From assembly GCF_000282455.1 (NCBI RefSeq), contig NZ_AKJG01000096.1, forward strand, positions 26,322 through 90,321: 64,000 bases of DNA, written 5' to 3'. Source of the DNA: Pseudomonas sp. GM74. GTDB taxonomy: Bacteria; Pseudomonadota; Gammaproteobacteria; Pseudomonadales; Pseudomonadaceae. Of this stretch, positions 43,835 through 52,635 are shown one piece after another. Below the pieces are notes generated by a model. The model had not been told where the DNA came from and did not search any database. It saw only the letters and a program-made list of their open reading frames with translations. Both the position numbers and the translations under genes were made by a program. Position 1 is the first letter of the stretch; every line of letters begins with the position of its first letter.

Positions 43835-45316
43835 ATGATCCGCGAAGAATTCCTGCGTTTGGCCGCTGCCGGCTACAACCGCATCCCGCTTGCCTGCGAA
43901 ACCCTGGCCGACTTCGACACGCCGCTGTCGATCTATCTGAAGCTGGCCGACGAGCCCAACTCCTACTTGCTGGAGTCCGTACAGGGCGGCGAGAAATGGG
44001 GCCGTTACTCGATCATCGGCCTGCCGTGCCGCACCGTGCTGCGGGTTCACGATCATCACGTCAGCGTGACCGTCGATGGCGTAGAGACCGAGAGCCACGA
44101 CGTGGAAGACCCGCTGGCCTTCGTCGAAGCCTTCAAGGCGCGCTACAACGTGCCGACCATTGCCGGCCTGCCGCGTTTCAACGGCGGCCTGGTGGGTTAC
44201 TTCGGCTATGACTGCGTGCGTTATGTCGAGAAGCGCCTGGGCAAATGCCCGAATCCGGACCCGCTGGGCGTACCGGACATTCTGCTGATGGTGTCCGACG
44301 CCGTGGTGGTGTTCGATAACCTGGCTGGCAAGATGCACGCCATCGTCCTGGCCGACCCGGCGCAGGAAGACGCCTTCGAACAAGGTCGCGCGCGCCTGGA
44401 AGAGCTGCTGGAAAAACTCCGCCAGCCGATCACCCCACGCCGCGGCCTGGACTTCAGCAAGCAACAATCGGCTGACCCGGTGTTCCGCTCCAGCTTCACC
44501 CAGAGCGACTACGAAAAAGCCGTCGACACCATCAAGGAATACATCCTGGCCGGTGATTGCATGCAGGTCGTGCCGTCCCAGCGCATGTCGATCGACTTCA
44601 AGGCGGCACCCATCGATCTGTACCGCGCGCTGCGCTGCTTCAACCCGACGCCTTACATGTACTTCTTCAACTTCGGCGACTTCCACGTCGTCGGCAGTTC
44701 GCCGGAAGTACTGGTGCGGGTCGAAGACAACCTGATCACTGTGCGCCCGATTGCAGGTACCCGTCCACGGGGCGCCAACGAAGAGGCTGACCTGGCGCTG
44801 GAAAAAGACCTGCTGTCGGACGACAAGGAAATCGCCGAACACTTGATGCTGATCGACCTGGGTCGTAACGACACCGGTCGAGTTTCGGAAATCGGTTCGG
44901 TGAAGCTCACCGAGAAGATGGTCATCGAGCGTTACTCCAACGTGATGCACATTGTGTCCAACGTCACCGGGCAACTGAAAGCCGGGCTGACGGCCATGGA
45001 CGCACTGCGGGCGATTCTGCCGGCGGGCACCTTGTCCGGTGCGCCGAAGATTCGCGCGATGGAAATCATCGACGAACTGGAACCGGTCAAGCGTGGCGTC
45101 TACGGCGGTGCGGTCGGTTACTTCGCCTGGAACGGCAACATGGACACCGCCATTGCGATCCGCACGGCGGTGATCAAGAACGGCGAACTGCATGTGCAGG
45201 CCGGTGGCGGCATCGTCGCCGACTCGGTGCCGGCGCTGGAATGGGAAGAAACCCTGAACAAGCGCCGCGCGATGTTCCGCGCCGTGGCCTTGGCCGAACA
45301 AACCCCGAACACCTGA
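43835..45316 (+). CDS. trpE: Anthranilate synthase component I TrpE
   Basis: This 493-residue enzyme turns chorismate into anthranilate with ammonia from TrpG. It has the LLESVQGGEKWGRYS feedback region (the LLES motif binds tryptophan) and the chorismate-binding core with PIAGTRPRGA, DLGRNDTGRVS, GTLSGAPKIRAMEII and GGAVGYFAWNGNMD. An ACGAGG ribosome site precedes the ATG. It is downstream of gph and the candidate attenuator. The partner trpG lies 2.5 kb away, beyond estP. Confidence 0.98.
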   Translation: MIREEFLRLAAAGYNRIPLACETLADFDTPLSIYLKLADEPNSYLLESVQGGEKWGRYSIIGLPCRTVLRVHDHHVSVTVDGVETESHDVEDPLAFVEAFKARYNVPTIAGLPRFNGGLVGYFGYDCVRYVEKRLGKCPNPDPLGVPDILLMVSDAVVVFDNLAGKMHAIVLADPAQEDAFEQGRARLEELLEKLRQPITPRRGLDFSKQQSADPVFRSSFTQSDYEKAVDTIKEYILAGDCMQVVPSQRMSIDFKAAPIDLYRALRCFNPTPYMYFFNFGDFHVVGSSPEVLVRVEDNLITVRPIAGTRPRGANEEADLALEKDLLSDDKEIAEHLMLIDLGRNDTGRVSEIGSVKLTEKMVIERYSNVMHIVSNVTGQLKAGLTAMDALRAILPAGTLSGAPKIRAMEIIDELEPVKRGVYGGAVGYFAWNGNMDTAIAIRTAVIKNGELHVQAGGGIVADSVPALEWEETLNKRRAMFRAVALAEQTPNT

Positions 45317-45331
45317 GTTCACGCAAAGCCC

Positions 45332-45421
45332 AGTGGGAGCGAGCTTGCTCGCGATGGGGCCATCACTGCCACATTGATGTTGTCTGACCCACCGCAATCG
45401 CGAGCAAGCTCGCTCCCACAA
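45332..45421. repeat. REP doublet (REPIN-like)
   Basis: AGTGGGAGCGAGCTTGCTCG and the inverted unit ending CGCTCCCACA enclose a spacer of about 35 bases, downstream of trpE. Confidence 0.88.
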
Positions 45422-45436
45422 GGGCTACACCACCAT

Positions 45437-45472
45437 AAAAAACGCGGCGCCTGTGAGGGCGCCGCGTTTTTT
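45437..45472. terminator. Bidirectional terminator between trpE and estP
   Basis: AAAAAACGCGGCGCC/GGCGCCGCGTTTTTT gives a strong 15-bp stem with a 6-base loop between the convergent genes. A-tract and T-tract flank it, so it works both ways. Confidence 0.92.
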
Positions 45473-45484
45473 ATTGGCTGCACA

Positions 45485-47395
45485 TCAGAAGTCCAGCGCA
45501 ACGCCCAGGTTGATGCCCTGTTGGGTGAAGTCATCGTCCTTGCGGATATTGTAGCTGGCACGCAGTGCCAGGTCCTTGGTGAGGTTGTGGCTCACCCCCA
45601 GGTTCACACGTTGCAAGTGACTTTGCGGGGTGTAGCCTTCCAGCGTGAACTGGTTGTTTGGCAGGCTGTTGAGGTTGATGTCCACGTCCTGGGTATCGTC
45701 GTTGTACTCGCGCTCGATTGCCGCTTCGCCGAAAACCTGGGTTTGCGGGGTGATCTGGTATTTGCCCAGCAGGCCAGCGCCCAGGCGCCGGGAAATACGC
45801 TCCTGATCGGCGAAGGTCAGCGCCGTGGAGTTGTTGCCGTCCTCCGAGTAACCATCGACTTGCACCTTGGAGAAGTCGGCGCTGACAAACGGCGACAGGT
45901 GCCAGGGGCTGCTGGCTTGTTGCGCAATGTCGTAACCCACGCGTGCGCTGAAGGCTTCGACGTAGCCGCTGGTATCGCCTTTTTCGCCGCGTTCGTTGAC
46001 GCCCAGCTGGAATTTACGCTTGAGGCTGTCGTAATCCAGATGCCCGGCCGTCAACGCCGCGTCGGCCCACACACGGTTTTGCTGGTACTGGGCGAATGCC
46101 GTGCCCAGGTAAGTGTTGAGCTTGTAGTCGGAGTCGTTGTTGCCGGCTTCGAGTTTCTGGTTGTAGAAACCGGCCACCAGGCCAACACGCCAGGCGTCAT
46201 CGAGACGATAGCTGCCACCGATGTTCAGGTTGGCTCCGTTACCGTCGGCGCTTGCCACGCTGTCCTGGCCGTCAAAGTCCTGATGCTGTCCGCCGCCGGA
46301 AACAATGGCTCGCCATTGGCCGACGCCTTGCCAGTTTTCCCAATCGGCCAGCCACTGGTTGCGCAATTCATCCTGATGCGCGCGCACGGTGCCCTGGGCC
46401 ATTTCCGGCAGCAAGGTCAGCTCCCATGGCGCCGCCAGCAGGGAGTAGGCGTAATCGGCAATCAGGCGCTGCCCGGCTTCGGTGGGGTGCACCGAGTCGT
46501 TGTAGATCAGCCTGGTCGGGTCCGGCGTCGCGCTGTTGATGCCGTAGCGGGCGTTCTCGGTGCAACCGTTGCCGCTGAAGCAGGTGGTGATGAGGTTCTG
46601 GTCGGTGGCCAGGCCAAACTGTGCCGGGTTGGCGAACGTCTCTTTGAGCAGTACCGGAATGTTCAGCGGGATGACTTCGGCATTGATGTTTTGCAGTCGG
46701 CTTACCAGTTCAGTGTTGAACTGGGCGCTGAGTTGGGACGTGAACGCTTGCAGCGGGGTGCCGTTGAACGCCGGGGTAAAGCCGATATCGGGCAGCAACC
46801 AGACCATGACGTATCTGGCGCCGGCGGTTTGCAGCGTCTGCACGCTGTCGGCCAGGCGATCGGCGGCGGCACTGGCCTGGGGCAGGCTGGTGACACGACC
46901 TTGCAGGAAGTCGTTACCACCACCGGACAGGTAATACAGTGCATTCGGGTCGGCACGGAAGTTATTGGACGGAAGATAACCGGCCCGGGTGCGTTCTCCG
47001 GTGGCGGAGATGCTGGTAATCGAATCAAGAATCTGGTCGGTACGATAGCCGCCTACAGCCCAGTTGTTACCATCAGGCAAGCCTTCGCTGGCGCGAACTG
47101 CTGAAGCAGAGGATGCCGTCTGGTCCGCCGAGAACCCCAGTTTTCCACCGAGGATCTGCGTAGAGTTGAGCGAGCGGACTTCGCCGCTGCCATCCAGGTA
47201 CACCGGCCCCGTCCGGTTGGTGAAGCGCTGTGTCGCCCCGGCAGGCCCGCCCGTGTCGGCAAAGGTCCCTGCATCGTTGAGGCTGTCCCCGAAGACAATG
47301 AAACTTGTATAAGGATTAGGTGCGGCGTTCGCCTGGGCGCATGCCATCGCGAGCAAGCATCCTGCGAGCGGTACAAACAACGTCTGTTTGATCAT
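45485..47395 (-). CDS. estP: Autotransporter GDSL esterase (EstP/EstA type)
   Basis: This 636-residue outer-membrane protein has a signal peptide (1-24, ending ANA), a surface GDSL esterase domain (about 30-330; nucleophile Ser38 in FGDSLNDAG, NDF block III and Asp/His in DSVHPTEAG) and a C-terminal autotransporter beta-barrel ending in Phe (VALDF). It resembles EstA of P. aeruginosa, which affects rhamnolipid and motility, and EstP of P. putida, which sits between trpE and trpG in the same way. The ATG at 47395 is preferred over the TTG at 47401. Confidence 0.93.
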   Translation of the reverse strand: MIKQTLFVPLAGCLLAMACAQANAAPNPYTSFIVFGDSLNDAGTFADTGGPAGATQRFTNRTGPVYLDGSGEVRSLNSTQILGGKLGFSADQTASSASAVRASEGLPDGNNWAVGGYRTDQILDSITSISATGERTRAGYLPSNNFRADPNALYYLSGGGNDFLQGRVTSLPQASAAADRLADSVQTLQTAGARYVMVWLLPDIGFTPAFNGTPLQAFTSQLSAQFNTELVSRLQNINAEVIPLNIPVLLKETFANPAQFGLATDQNLITTCFSGNGCTENARYGINSATPDPTRLIYNDSVHPTEAGQRLIADYAYSLLAAPWELTLLPEMAQGTVRAHQDELRNQWLADWENWQGVGQWRAIVSGGGQHQDFDGQDSVASADGNGANLNIGGSYRLDDAWRVGLVAGFYNQKLEAGNNDSDYKLNTYLGTAFAQYQQNRVWADAALTAGHLDYDSLKRKFQLGVNERGEKGDTSGYVEAFSARVGYDIAQQASSPWHLSPFVSADFSKVQVDGYSEDGNNSTALTFADQERISRRLGAGLLGKYQITPQTQVFGEAAIEREYNDDTQDVDINLNSLPNNQFTLEGYTPQSHLQRVNLGVSHNLTKDLALRASYNIRKDDDFTQQGINLGVALDF

Positions 47396-47569
47396 GAGCA
47401 AGTCCGTTTATTTATTGTTTTAGTGAACGAAACGACAGTACCAAAAACTTCCGGCCTTTTGCCATCTGTCGCGAAGCCTTTGATAGTTTCGCGGGCAGCA
47501 CCCCCGGCGATATTGCGCGCTCTGCCCAGCTAAGTTACTGTGCCGGGACGTACGAACGAGACCTTCCCC

Positions 47570-47638
47570 GTGTTGATCATCAGTAAACTCCTGGATCAAG
47601 TCATCAAGGCACACGCCCGCTGGCGTTGGCGCGCCTGA
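47570..47638 (+). CDS. Candidate trpGDC leader peptide
   Basis: A 22-codon frame begins with GTG 47570 and ends with TGA 47636-47638, reading ...KLLDQVIKAHARWRWRA. Two Trp codons (47621 and 47627) sit among Arg codons. It aligns without gaps with the frame before trpE, a strong sign that both are true leaders rather than chance. Stalling at the Trp codons would control the following hairpin. CGAGA is the only weak ribosome site upstream. Confidence 0.75.
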   Translation: MLIISKLLDQVIKAHARWRWRA

Positions 47639-47647
47639 ATTCTTTTG

Positions 47648-47660
47648 CCGGCCTCGCCGG
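47648..47660 (+). terminator. trpGDC attenuator hairpin and leader structures
   Basis: CCGGC-CTC-GCCGG follows the leader stop by 10 bases, at the same place as the trpE hairpin. A second palindrome, CAAAGCGC-A-GCGCTTTG (47728-47744), lies further along the leader. Neither has a long T-run. Confidence 0.5.
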
Positions 47661-47803
47661 ACCTGTATCGCTTTGCCTTCTTTACCTGTTTGAAATGCCG
47701 CTTTGCTGGCGCTACACCGGCACCTGACAAAGCGCAGCGCTTTGCGGGTAAATCATTCGAAGGCCATCTTTAAAGTCAGTGAATTCAAGAGGTTCTTAAC
47801 GCC

Positions 47804-48397
47804 ATGTTGCTGATGATCGATAACTACGACTCCTTTACCTACAACGTTGTGCAGTACCTGGGCGAGCTCGGCTCCCAGGTCAAGGTCGTGCGCAACGATG
47901 AATTGACCATCGCTGAAATCGAAGCCCTCAACCCTGAGCGCATCGTTGTGTCCCCCGGTCCTTGCACCCCGACCGAAGCCGGCATTTCGATTGAAGCGAT
48001 CAAGCATTTCGCCGGCAAACTGCCGATTCTTGGCGTCTGCCTCGGCCACCAGTCCATCGGCCAGGCCTTTGGCGGTGATGTGGTGCGCGCCCGTCAAGTG
48101 ATGCACGGTAAGACTAGCCCGGTATTCCACGAGGACAAGGGTGTATTCGAAGGCTTGAATCGTCCGCTGACGGTGACCCGCTATCATTCATTGATCGTCA
48201 AGCGCGAAACCTTGCCCGATTGCCTGGAGCTGACCGCCTGGACCCAGCTTGAAGATGGCTCGGTCGACGAGATCATGGGCCTGCGTCACAAGACTCTGAA
48301 CATCGAAGGCGTTCAGTTCCACCCTGAGTCGATCCTCACTGAACAGGGCCACGAACTGTTCGCCAACTTCCTCAAACAAACCGGCGGCACGCGCTAA
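47804..48397 (+). CDS. trpG: Anthranilate synthase component II (glutamine amidotransferase) TrpG
   Basis: This 197-residue class I amidotransferase supplies ammonia to TrpE. The catalytic triad is visible: Cys79 in GVCLGHQSIGQ, and His and Glu in VQFHPESIL. LLMIDNYDSFTYN opens the protein. It may also serve p-aminobenzoate synthase. It is first in trpGDC, downstream of a leader peptide and hairpins. trpD follows after 9 bases. Confidence 0.97.
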   Translation: MLLMIDNYDSFTYNVVQYLGELGSQVKVVRNDELTIAEIEALNPERIVVSPGPCTPTEAGISIEAIKHFAGKLPILGVCLGHQSIGQAFGGDVVRARQVMHGKTSPVFHEDKGVFEGLNRPLTVTRYHSLIVKRETLPDCLELTAWTQLEDGSVDEIMGLRHKTLNIEGVQFHPESILTEQGHELFANFLKQTGGTR

Positions 48398-48406
48398 GGA
48401 CTTTTC

Positions 48407-49456
48407 ATGAACATCAAGACAGCCCTGAGCCGTATCGTCGATCACCTCGACCTCAGCACCGATGAAATGCGCGATGTGATGCGCGAGATCATGACCGGGC
48501 AATGCTCGGATGCGCAGATTGGCGCGTTCATGATGGCCATGCGCATGAAGAGCGAAAGCATCGACGAAATCGTCGGTGCGGTGTCGGTGATGCGCGAACT
48601 GGCGGACAAGGTCGAGCTCAAGACCCTCGACGGTGTAGTCGATGTGGTGGGCACCGGCGGCGACGGCGCCAATATCTTCAACGTGTCGACCGCTGCTGCG
48701 TTCGTGGTTTCCGCTGCTGGCTGCACGGTGGCCAAGCATGGCAACCGTGCAGTCTCGGGCAAGAGCGGCAGTGCCGACCTGCTGGAGGCGGCCGGTATCT
48801 ACCTGAACCTGACGCCGGTGCAAGTGGCGCGCTGCATTGACAACGTTGGTATTGGTTTCATGTTTGCCCAGACTCACCACAGTGCGATGAAATACGCAGC
48901 CGGCCCGCGTCGGGATCTGGGCCTGCGTACTTTGTTCAACATGCTCGGCCCGCTTACGAATCCGGCTGGCGTGAAGCATCAGGTGGTAGGCGTATTTACC
49001 CAGGCCTTGTGCCGGCCGCTGGCGGAAGTGTTGCAACGTCTGGGCAGCAAGCATGTGCTGGTGGTGCATTCGAAGGATGGCCTGGACGAGTTCAGCCTGG
49101 CCGCGCCGACCTTTGTCGCTGAACTGAAGGACGGCCAGGTCACCGAGTATTGGGTCGAGCCGGAAGACCTGGGCATGAAGAGCCAGAGCCTGCATGGCCT
49201 GGCCGTGGATAGCCCGGCGGCTTCCCTGGAACTGATTCGCGATGCCCTGGGCAAGCGCAAGACCGAAAACGGTCAGAAAGCGGCCGAGATGATCATGCTC
49301 AATGCCGGTGCCGCACTGTACGCGGCCGACCATGCCAGCAGCCTGAAAGAAGGCGTTGCCTTGGCGCACGATGCGCTGCATACCGGCCTCGCTCGAGAAA
49401 AGCTTGAGGAACTGGGTGCATTTACCGCGGTATTCAAAGTGGAGAATGAGGGATGA
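48407..49456 (+). CDS. trpD: Anthranilate phosphoribosyltransferase TrpD
   Basis: This 349-residue enzyme joins anthranilate to phosphoribosyl pyrophosphate. It has the PRPP loop VGTGGDGANIFNVST, KHGNRAVSGKSGSADLLEAAG, HHSAMKYAAGPRRDLG and FNMLGPLTNPA. The stop overlaps the trpC start by 4 bases (ATGA), giving coupled translation. Confidence 0.98.
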   Translation: MNIKTALSRIVDHLDLSTDEMRDVMREIMTGQCSDAQIGAFMMAMRMKSESIDEIVGAVSVMRELADKVELKTLDGVVDVVGTGGDGANIFNVSTAAAFVVSAAGCTVAKHGNRAVSGKSGSADLLEAAGIYLNLTPVQVARCIDNVGIGFMFAQTHHSAMKYAAGPRRDLGLRTLFNMLGPLTNPAGVKHQVVGVFTQALCRPLAEVLQRLGSKHVLVVHSKDGLDEFSLAAPTFVAELKDGQVTEYWVEPEDLGMKSQSLHGLAVDSPAASLELIRDALGKRKTENGQKAAEMIMLNAGAALYAADHASSLKEGVALAHDALHTGLAREKLEELGAFTAVFKVENEG

Positions 49457-50289
49457 GTGTACCGACGGTTCTGGAAAAGATTCTGGCGCGCAAGGTCGAA
49501 GAAGTCGCCGAGCGTAGCGCTCGTGTCAGCCTCGCCGAGCTGGAAAATCTGGCCAAGACGGCCGATGCACCCCGTGGTTTTGCCAAGGCCTTGCTGGATC
49601 AGGCCAAGCTGAAGCAACCGGCAGTCATTGCCGAAATCAAGAAAGCTTCGCCGAGCAAAGGCGTGATCCGCGAGAACTTCGTTCCCGCCGACATCGCCAG
49701 AAGCTACGAGAAGGGCGGCGCGACCTGCCTGTCGGTACTCACCGATATCGATTATTTCCAGGGCGCTGACGCCTATCTGCAACAGGCCCGTGCGGCTTGC
49801 CAGCTGCCGGTGATCCGCAAGGACTTCATGATCGATCCATACCAGATCGTTGAAGCCCGGGCTCTGGGCGCCGACTGCGTGCTGCTGATCGTTTCCGCGC
49901 TGGATGACGTGAAAATGGCCGAACTGGCAGCCGTGGCCAAAAGCGTCAACCTCGATGTGCTGGTGGAAGTCCACGACGGCGACGAACTGGAGCGGGCGTT
50001 GAAAACCCTCGATACCCCGCTGGTCGGCATCAACAACCGCAACCTGCATACCTTCGATGTCAGCCTGGAAACCACCCTCGACCTGTTGCCGCGTATTCCG
50101 CGCGATCGACTGGTCATCACCGAGAGCGGCATTCTCAACCGCGCCGATGTCGAACTGATGGAAATCAGCGACGTCTACGCATTCCTGGTCGGCGAGGCGT
50201 TCATGCGCGCCGAAAGCCCGGGTACCGAGTTGCAGCGTCTGTTCTTCCCTGAGCGCGGTGTGCCTGTCAGCGGCTCGACCCTCGACTAA
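49453..50289 (+). CDS. trpC: Indole-3-glycerol phosphate synthase TrpC
   Basis: This 278-residue TIM-barrel enzyme makes indole-3-glycerol phosphate. The signature AVIAEIKKASPSKGVIRENF is present, with catalytic Lys residues, followed by ADIARSYEKGGATCLSVLTD, RKDFMIDPYQI, GINNRNLHTF and TESGI. It is the last gene of trpGDC. As in other Pseudomonas, trpF and trpBA are elsewhere. Confidence 0.98.
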   Translation: MSVPTVLEKILARKVEEVAERSARVSLAELENLAKTADAPRGFAKALLDQAKLKQPAVIAEIKKASPSKGVIRENFVPADIARSYEKGGATCLSVLTDIDYFQGADAYLQQARAACQLPVIRKDFMIDPYQIVEARALGADCVLLIVSALDDVKMAELAAVAKSVNLDVLVEVHDGDELERALKTLDTPLVGINNRNLHTFDVSLETTLDLLPRIPRDRLVITESGILNRADVELMEISDVYAFLVGEAFMRAESPGTELQRLFFPERGVPVSGSTLD

Positions 50290-50316
50290 ACACATCTTCA
50301 CAGGCAAACCGCTTCC

Positions 50317-50343
50317 ACTGTGGGAGCGGGCTTGCCCGCGAAG
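50317..50343. repeat. Single REP unit
   Basis: CTGTGGGAGCGGGCTTGCCC GCG, one unit without the usual mirrored partner, between trpC and the lipoate-ligase-like gene. Confidence 0.75.
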
Positions 50344-50388
50344 AGGCCCGCAAATCCCCTAGAGACCTCAGGTCTGTCGGAGCCTTCC

Positions 50389-51090
50389 ATGTCGCTGCCA
50401 ACCTCCCTGACCATCGAAGCCGGCCTGCAAGCCGAACAAGATCTGTTGGCCTCGGTCTGCGCCGGCGACGCGGAGTTCGGCCTGCTGTTCTGGCAGCCGG
50501 GTGATCAGGCATTGGTCATGCCGCGCCGCTTGAATCGCTTGCCGGGTTTCGAGGCTGCCTGTGCAGTCTCGGCGGCGGCAGGTTGGCCGGTGCTGCTGCG
50601 CGATACCGGCGGCGAACCGGTTCCACAATCCGCCACAACGATCAATATCGCCCTGGTTTACGCGCCACTGCGCAGCGAAGGTGATTTGAACCGCATCGAA
50701 ACCGGTTACCGGCGCCTCTGCGACCCCATCTGCCAGTTGCTGGATGAATTGGGTGGTTCGTCGTCCCTTGGCGAAATCGACGGTGCGTTCTGCGATGGTC
50801 GCTTCAACGTCAATCTTGATGGTCGCAAGATGGTCGGCACCGCCCAGCGCTGGCGCCAGAGCCAGGGTGGACAGCGTCCGGTAGGACTGGTGCACGGAGC
50901 GATGCTGATCGATAACGACCGAGCGTCGATGGTCGCCGCGGTCAATCGCTTTAACGAGGCCTGTGGTCTGGAGCAACGAGTACGCGCCGAAAGCCACATC
51001 GCGCTGCATGAGAAGTTCGCCGCACCCGATGCACTGGCGCGCCTTGACGAACTCTACCGGCTGATGCTGGCGCAGATGTTCAGCGGCTAG
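50389..51090 (+). CDS. Lipoate-protein ligase family protein (LplA/LipB fold)
   Basis: This 233-residue protein has the BPL/LplA/LipB catalytic fold: LNRLPGFEAACAVS, GWPVLLRDTGGEPVPQ, NIALVYAP, and DGRFNVNLDGRKMVGTAQRW with a lysine where ligases bind the lipoyl-adenylate. It is shorter than LplA and lacks its accessory domain, so it may act as a lipoyl or octanoyl transferase/ligase; the substrate is not known. The ATG at 50389 has CGGAG upstream. It is convergent with vfr with only 10 bases between stops. Confidence 0.82.
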   Translation: MSLPTSLTIEAGLQAEQDLLASVCAGDAEFGLLFWQPGDQALVMPRRLNRLPGFEAACAVSAAAGWPVLLRDTGGEPVPQSATTINIALVYAPLRSEGDLNRIETGYRRLCDPICQLLDELGGSSSLGEIDGAFCDGRFNVNLDGRKMVGTAQRWRQSQGGQRPVGLVHGAMLIDNDRASMVAAVNRFNEACGLEQRVRAESHIALHEKFAAPDALARLDELYRLMLAQMFSG

Positions 51091-51100
51091 GTTTTCGAGC

Positions 51101-51745
51101 TTAGCGCGTACCGAAGACCACCATGGTCTTGCCTTTGACGTCCACCAGGTTGCGTTCTTCCAGATCCTTGAGCACGCGACCGACCATCTCCCTGGAACAA
51201 CCGACAATCCGCCCGATTTCCTGGCGGGTCACCTTGATTTGCATGCCATCGGGGTGAGTCATTGCGTCTGGCTGTTTGCACAACTCCAGCAGGCAGCGCG
51301 CGACTCGACCGGTTACATCAAAGAATGCCAGGTCACCGACCTTGCGCGTGGTGTTGCGCAGGCGCTGTGCGATTTGTCCGCTGAGCACGTAAAGAATGTC
51401 CGGATCCTGCAGGGACAACTCACGGAATTTTGCGTAGCTGATTTCCGCGACTTCGCATTCAACCTTGGCCCGCACCCAGGCGCTGCGCTCCTGCTCCAGG
51501 CCGGCTTGCTCAAACAGGCCTAACTCACCGAAAAAGTCCCCGGCGTTAAGGTAGGAAATGATCATTTCCCGGCCGTCGTCATCTTCAATCAGGATGGTGA
51601 CTGAGCCTTTGATGATGAAAAACAGCGTTTCAGAGCGGTCGCCGGCACAAATGATGTTGCTCTTGGCCTGATAACGGCGGCGCTGGCAATGCATCAACAG
51701 CTTGTCGAGGTTCTTGATCTTGGAGTTGGGGGCAATAGCAACCAT
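51101..51745 (-). CDS. vfr: cAMP-binding virulence and quorum regulator Vfr (CRP family)
   Basis: This 214-residue CRP homologue is nearly the same as P. aeruginosa Vfr in length and core sequence. The cAMP domain holds GSVTILIEDDDGREMI and GDFFGELGLFE. A long dimer helix leads to the helix-turn-helix TRQEIGRIVGCSREMVGRVL. In P. aeruginosa it controls quorum sensing, type III secretion and twitching; in fluorescent species its targets are less well known. The ATG at 51745 matches the usual MVAI start; the frame continues upstream without one. Confidence 0.95.
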   Translation of the reverse strand: MVAIAPNSKIKNLDKLLMHCQRRRYQAKSNIICAGDRSETLFFIIKGSVTILIEDDDGREMIISYLNAGDFFGELGLFEQAGLEQERSAWVRAKVECEVAEISYAKFRELSLQDPDILYVLSGQIAQRLRNTTRKVGDLAFFDVTGRVARCLLELCKQPDAMTHPDGMQIKVTRQEIGRIVGCSREMVGRVLKDLEERNLVDVKGKTMVVFGTR

Positions 51746-51973
51746 GGTTGTATCCCGAAAAAACTGCACGGTATGTTTGGTTTTTATAAATAGTGAACGC
51801 TGGAGTAAAGCTGGCTATGCGCCATAGAATTGGCGTCAGCTTAACAGACACTTCCAGCAATATTCGAGCATTTACCTACAAGGCGGTGGGATATGTCCCA
51901 GGACGCCGGGCGCTGTCAATCACGGGGCCTGTGTTAAGCTGGCGACCCTTTTTTATACAGTGGAGTCTTGGCG

Positions 51974-52396
51974 ATGAAGGCACGCATCCAATGGGCTGGC
52001 GAAGCCATGTTCCTCGGCGAGTCCGGTAGCGGTCATGTCGTGGTCATGGACGGTCCGCCCGATGCCGGCGGACGTAACCTGGGTGTCCGGCCGATGGAAA
52101 TGCTGCTGCTGGGTGTCGGCGGTTGCAGCAATTTCGATGTGGTCAGCATCCTCAAGAAGTCCCGCCAGGCGGTTGAAAGCTGTGAAGCCTTCCTCGAAGC
52201 CGAGCGTGCGACTGAAGATCCAAAGGTGTTCACCAAGATCCACATGCACTTTGTGGTCAAGGGCCGCGGCTTGAAAGAAGCCCAGGTTAAACGCGCCATC
52301 GAGCTGTCTGCCGAGAAGTATTGCTCGGCTTCGATCATGCTCGGCGCGGCTGGCGTGGCGATTACCCACGACTACGAGATCATCGAGCTCGGTTGA
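51974..52396 (+). CDS. OsmC family peroxiredoxin-like protein
   Basis: This 140-residue protein has the OsmC/Ohr fold with two conserved cysteines, Cys in LLLGVGGCSNFDVV and Cys in SAEKYCSASIM. In the family these reduce organic hydroperoxides. The ATG at 51974 with GGAG 8 bases away is preferred over the TTG at 51968. It is divergent from vfr, and its position matches PA0653 of P. aeruginosa. Confidence 0.88.
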   Translation: MKARIQWAGEAMFLGESGSGHVVVMDGPPDAGGRNLGVRPMEMLLLGVGGCSNFDVVSILKKSRQAVESCEAFLEAERATEDPKVFTKIHMHFVVKGRGLKEAQVKRAIELSAEKYCSASIMLGAAGVAITHDYEIIELG

Positions 52397-52635
52397 ATCG
52401 ACATTCAACTATCATAAAAGCAGTGCAGACTCTGGCGAACACAAGCTGACGTCTGCATAATGCGCCACTTTTTTCAGGGTAGTGGCCCGTCAGCCGACAG
52501 GCCTCGCACCCGAACAGACAACCAAAATCGCCATCGCGAAGAGGTGTTAACCGTCCTACGCAGGTGCGTTGTTCGCATCTGACGGGCATGCTTGATCACG
52601 CGGCCGGGCCGCAAGCACATAGAGAGTTTTTAACG
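52397..52635 (+). other. Long upstream region of speD with a hairpin
   Basis: 239 bases without a gene. It contains CATAAT at 52456-52461 as a possible -10, and directly after it the stem GCCACT (52464-52469)/AGTGGC (52481-52486), which would lie at the start of the messenger. The function is unknown; speD control by polyamines is possible but unproven. Confidence 0.4.
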
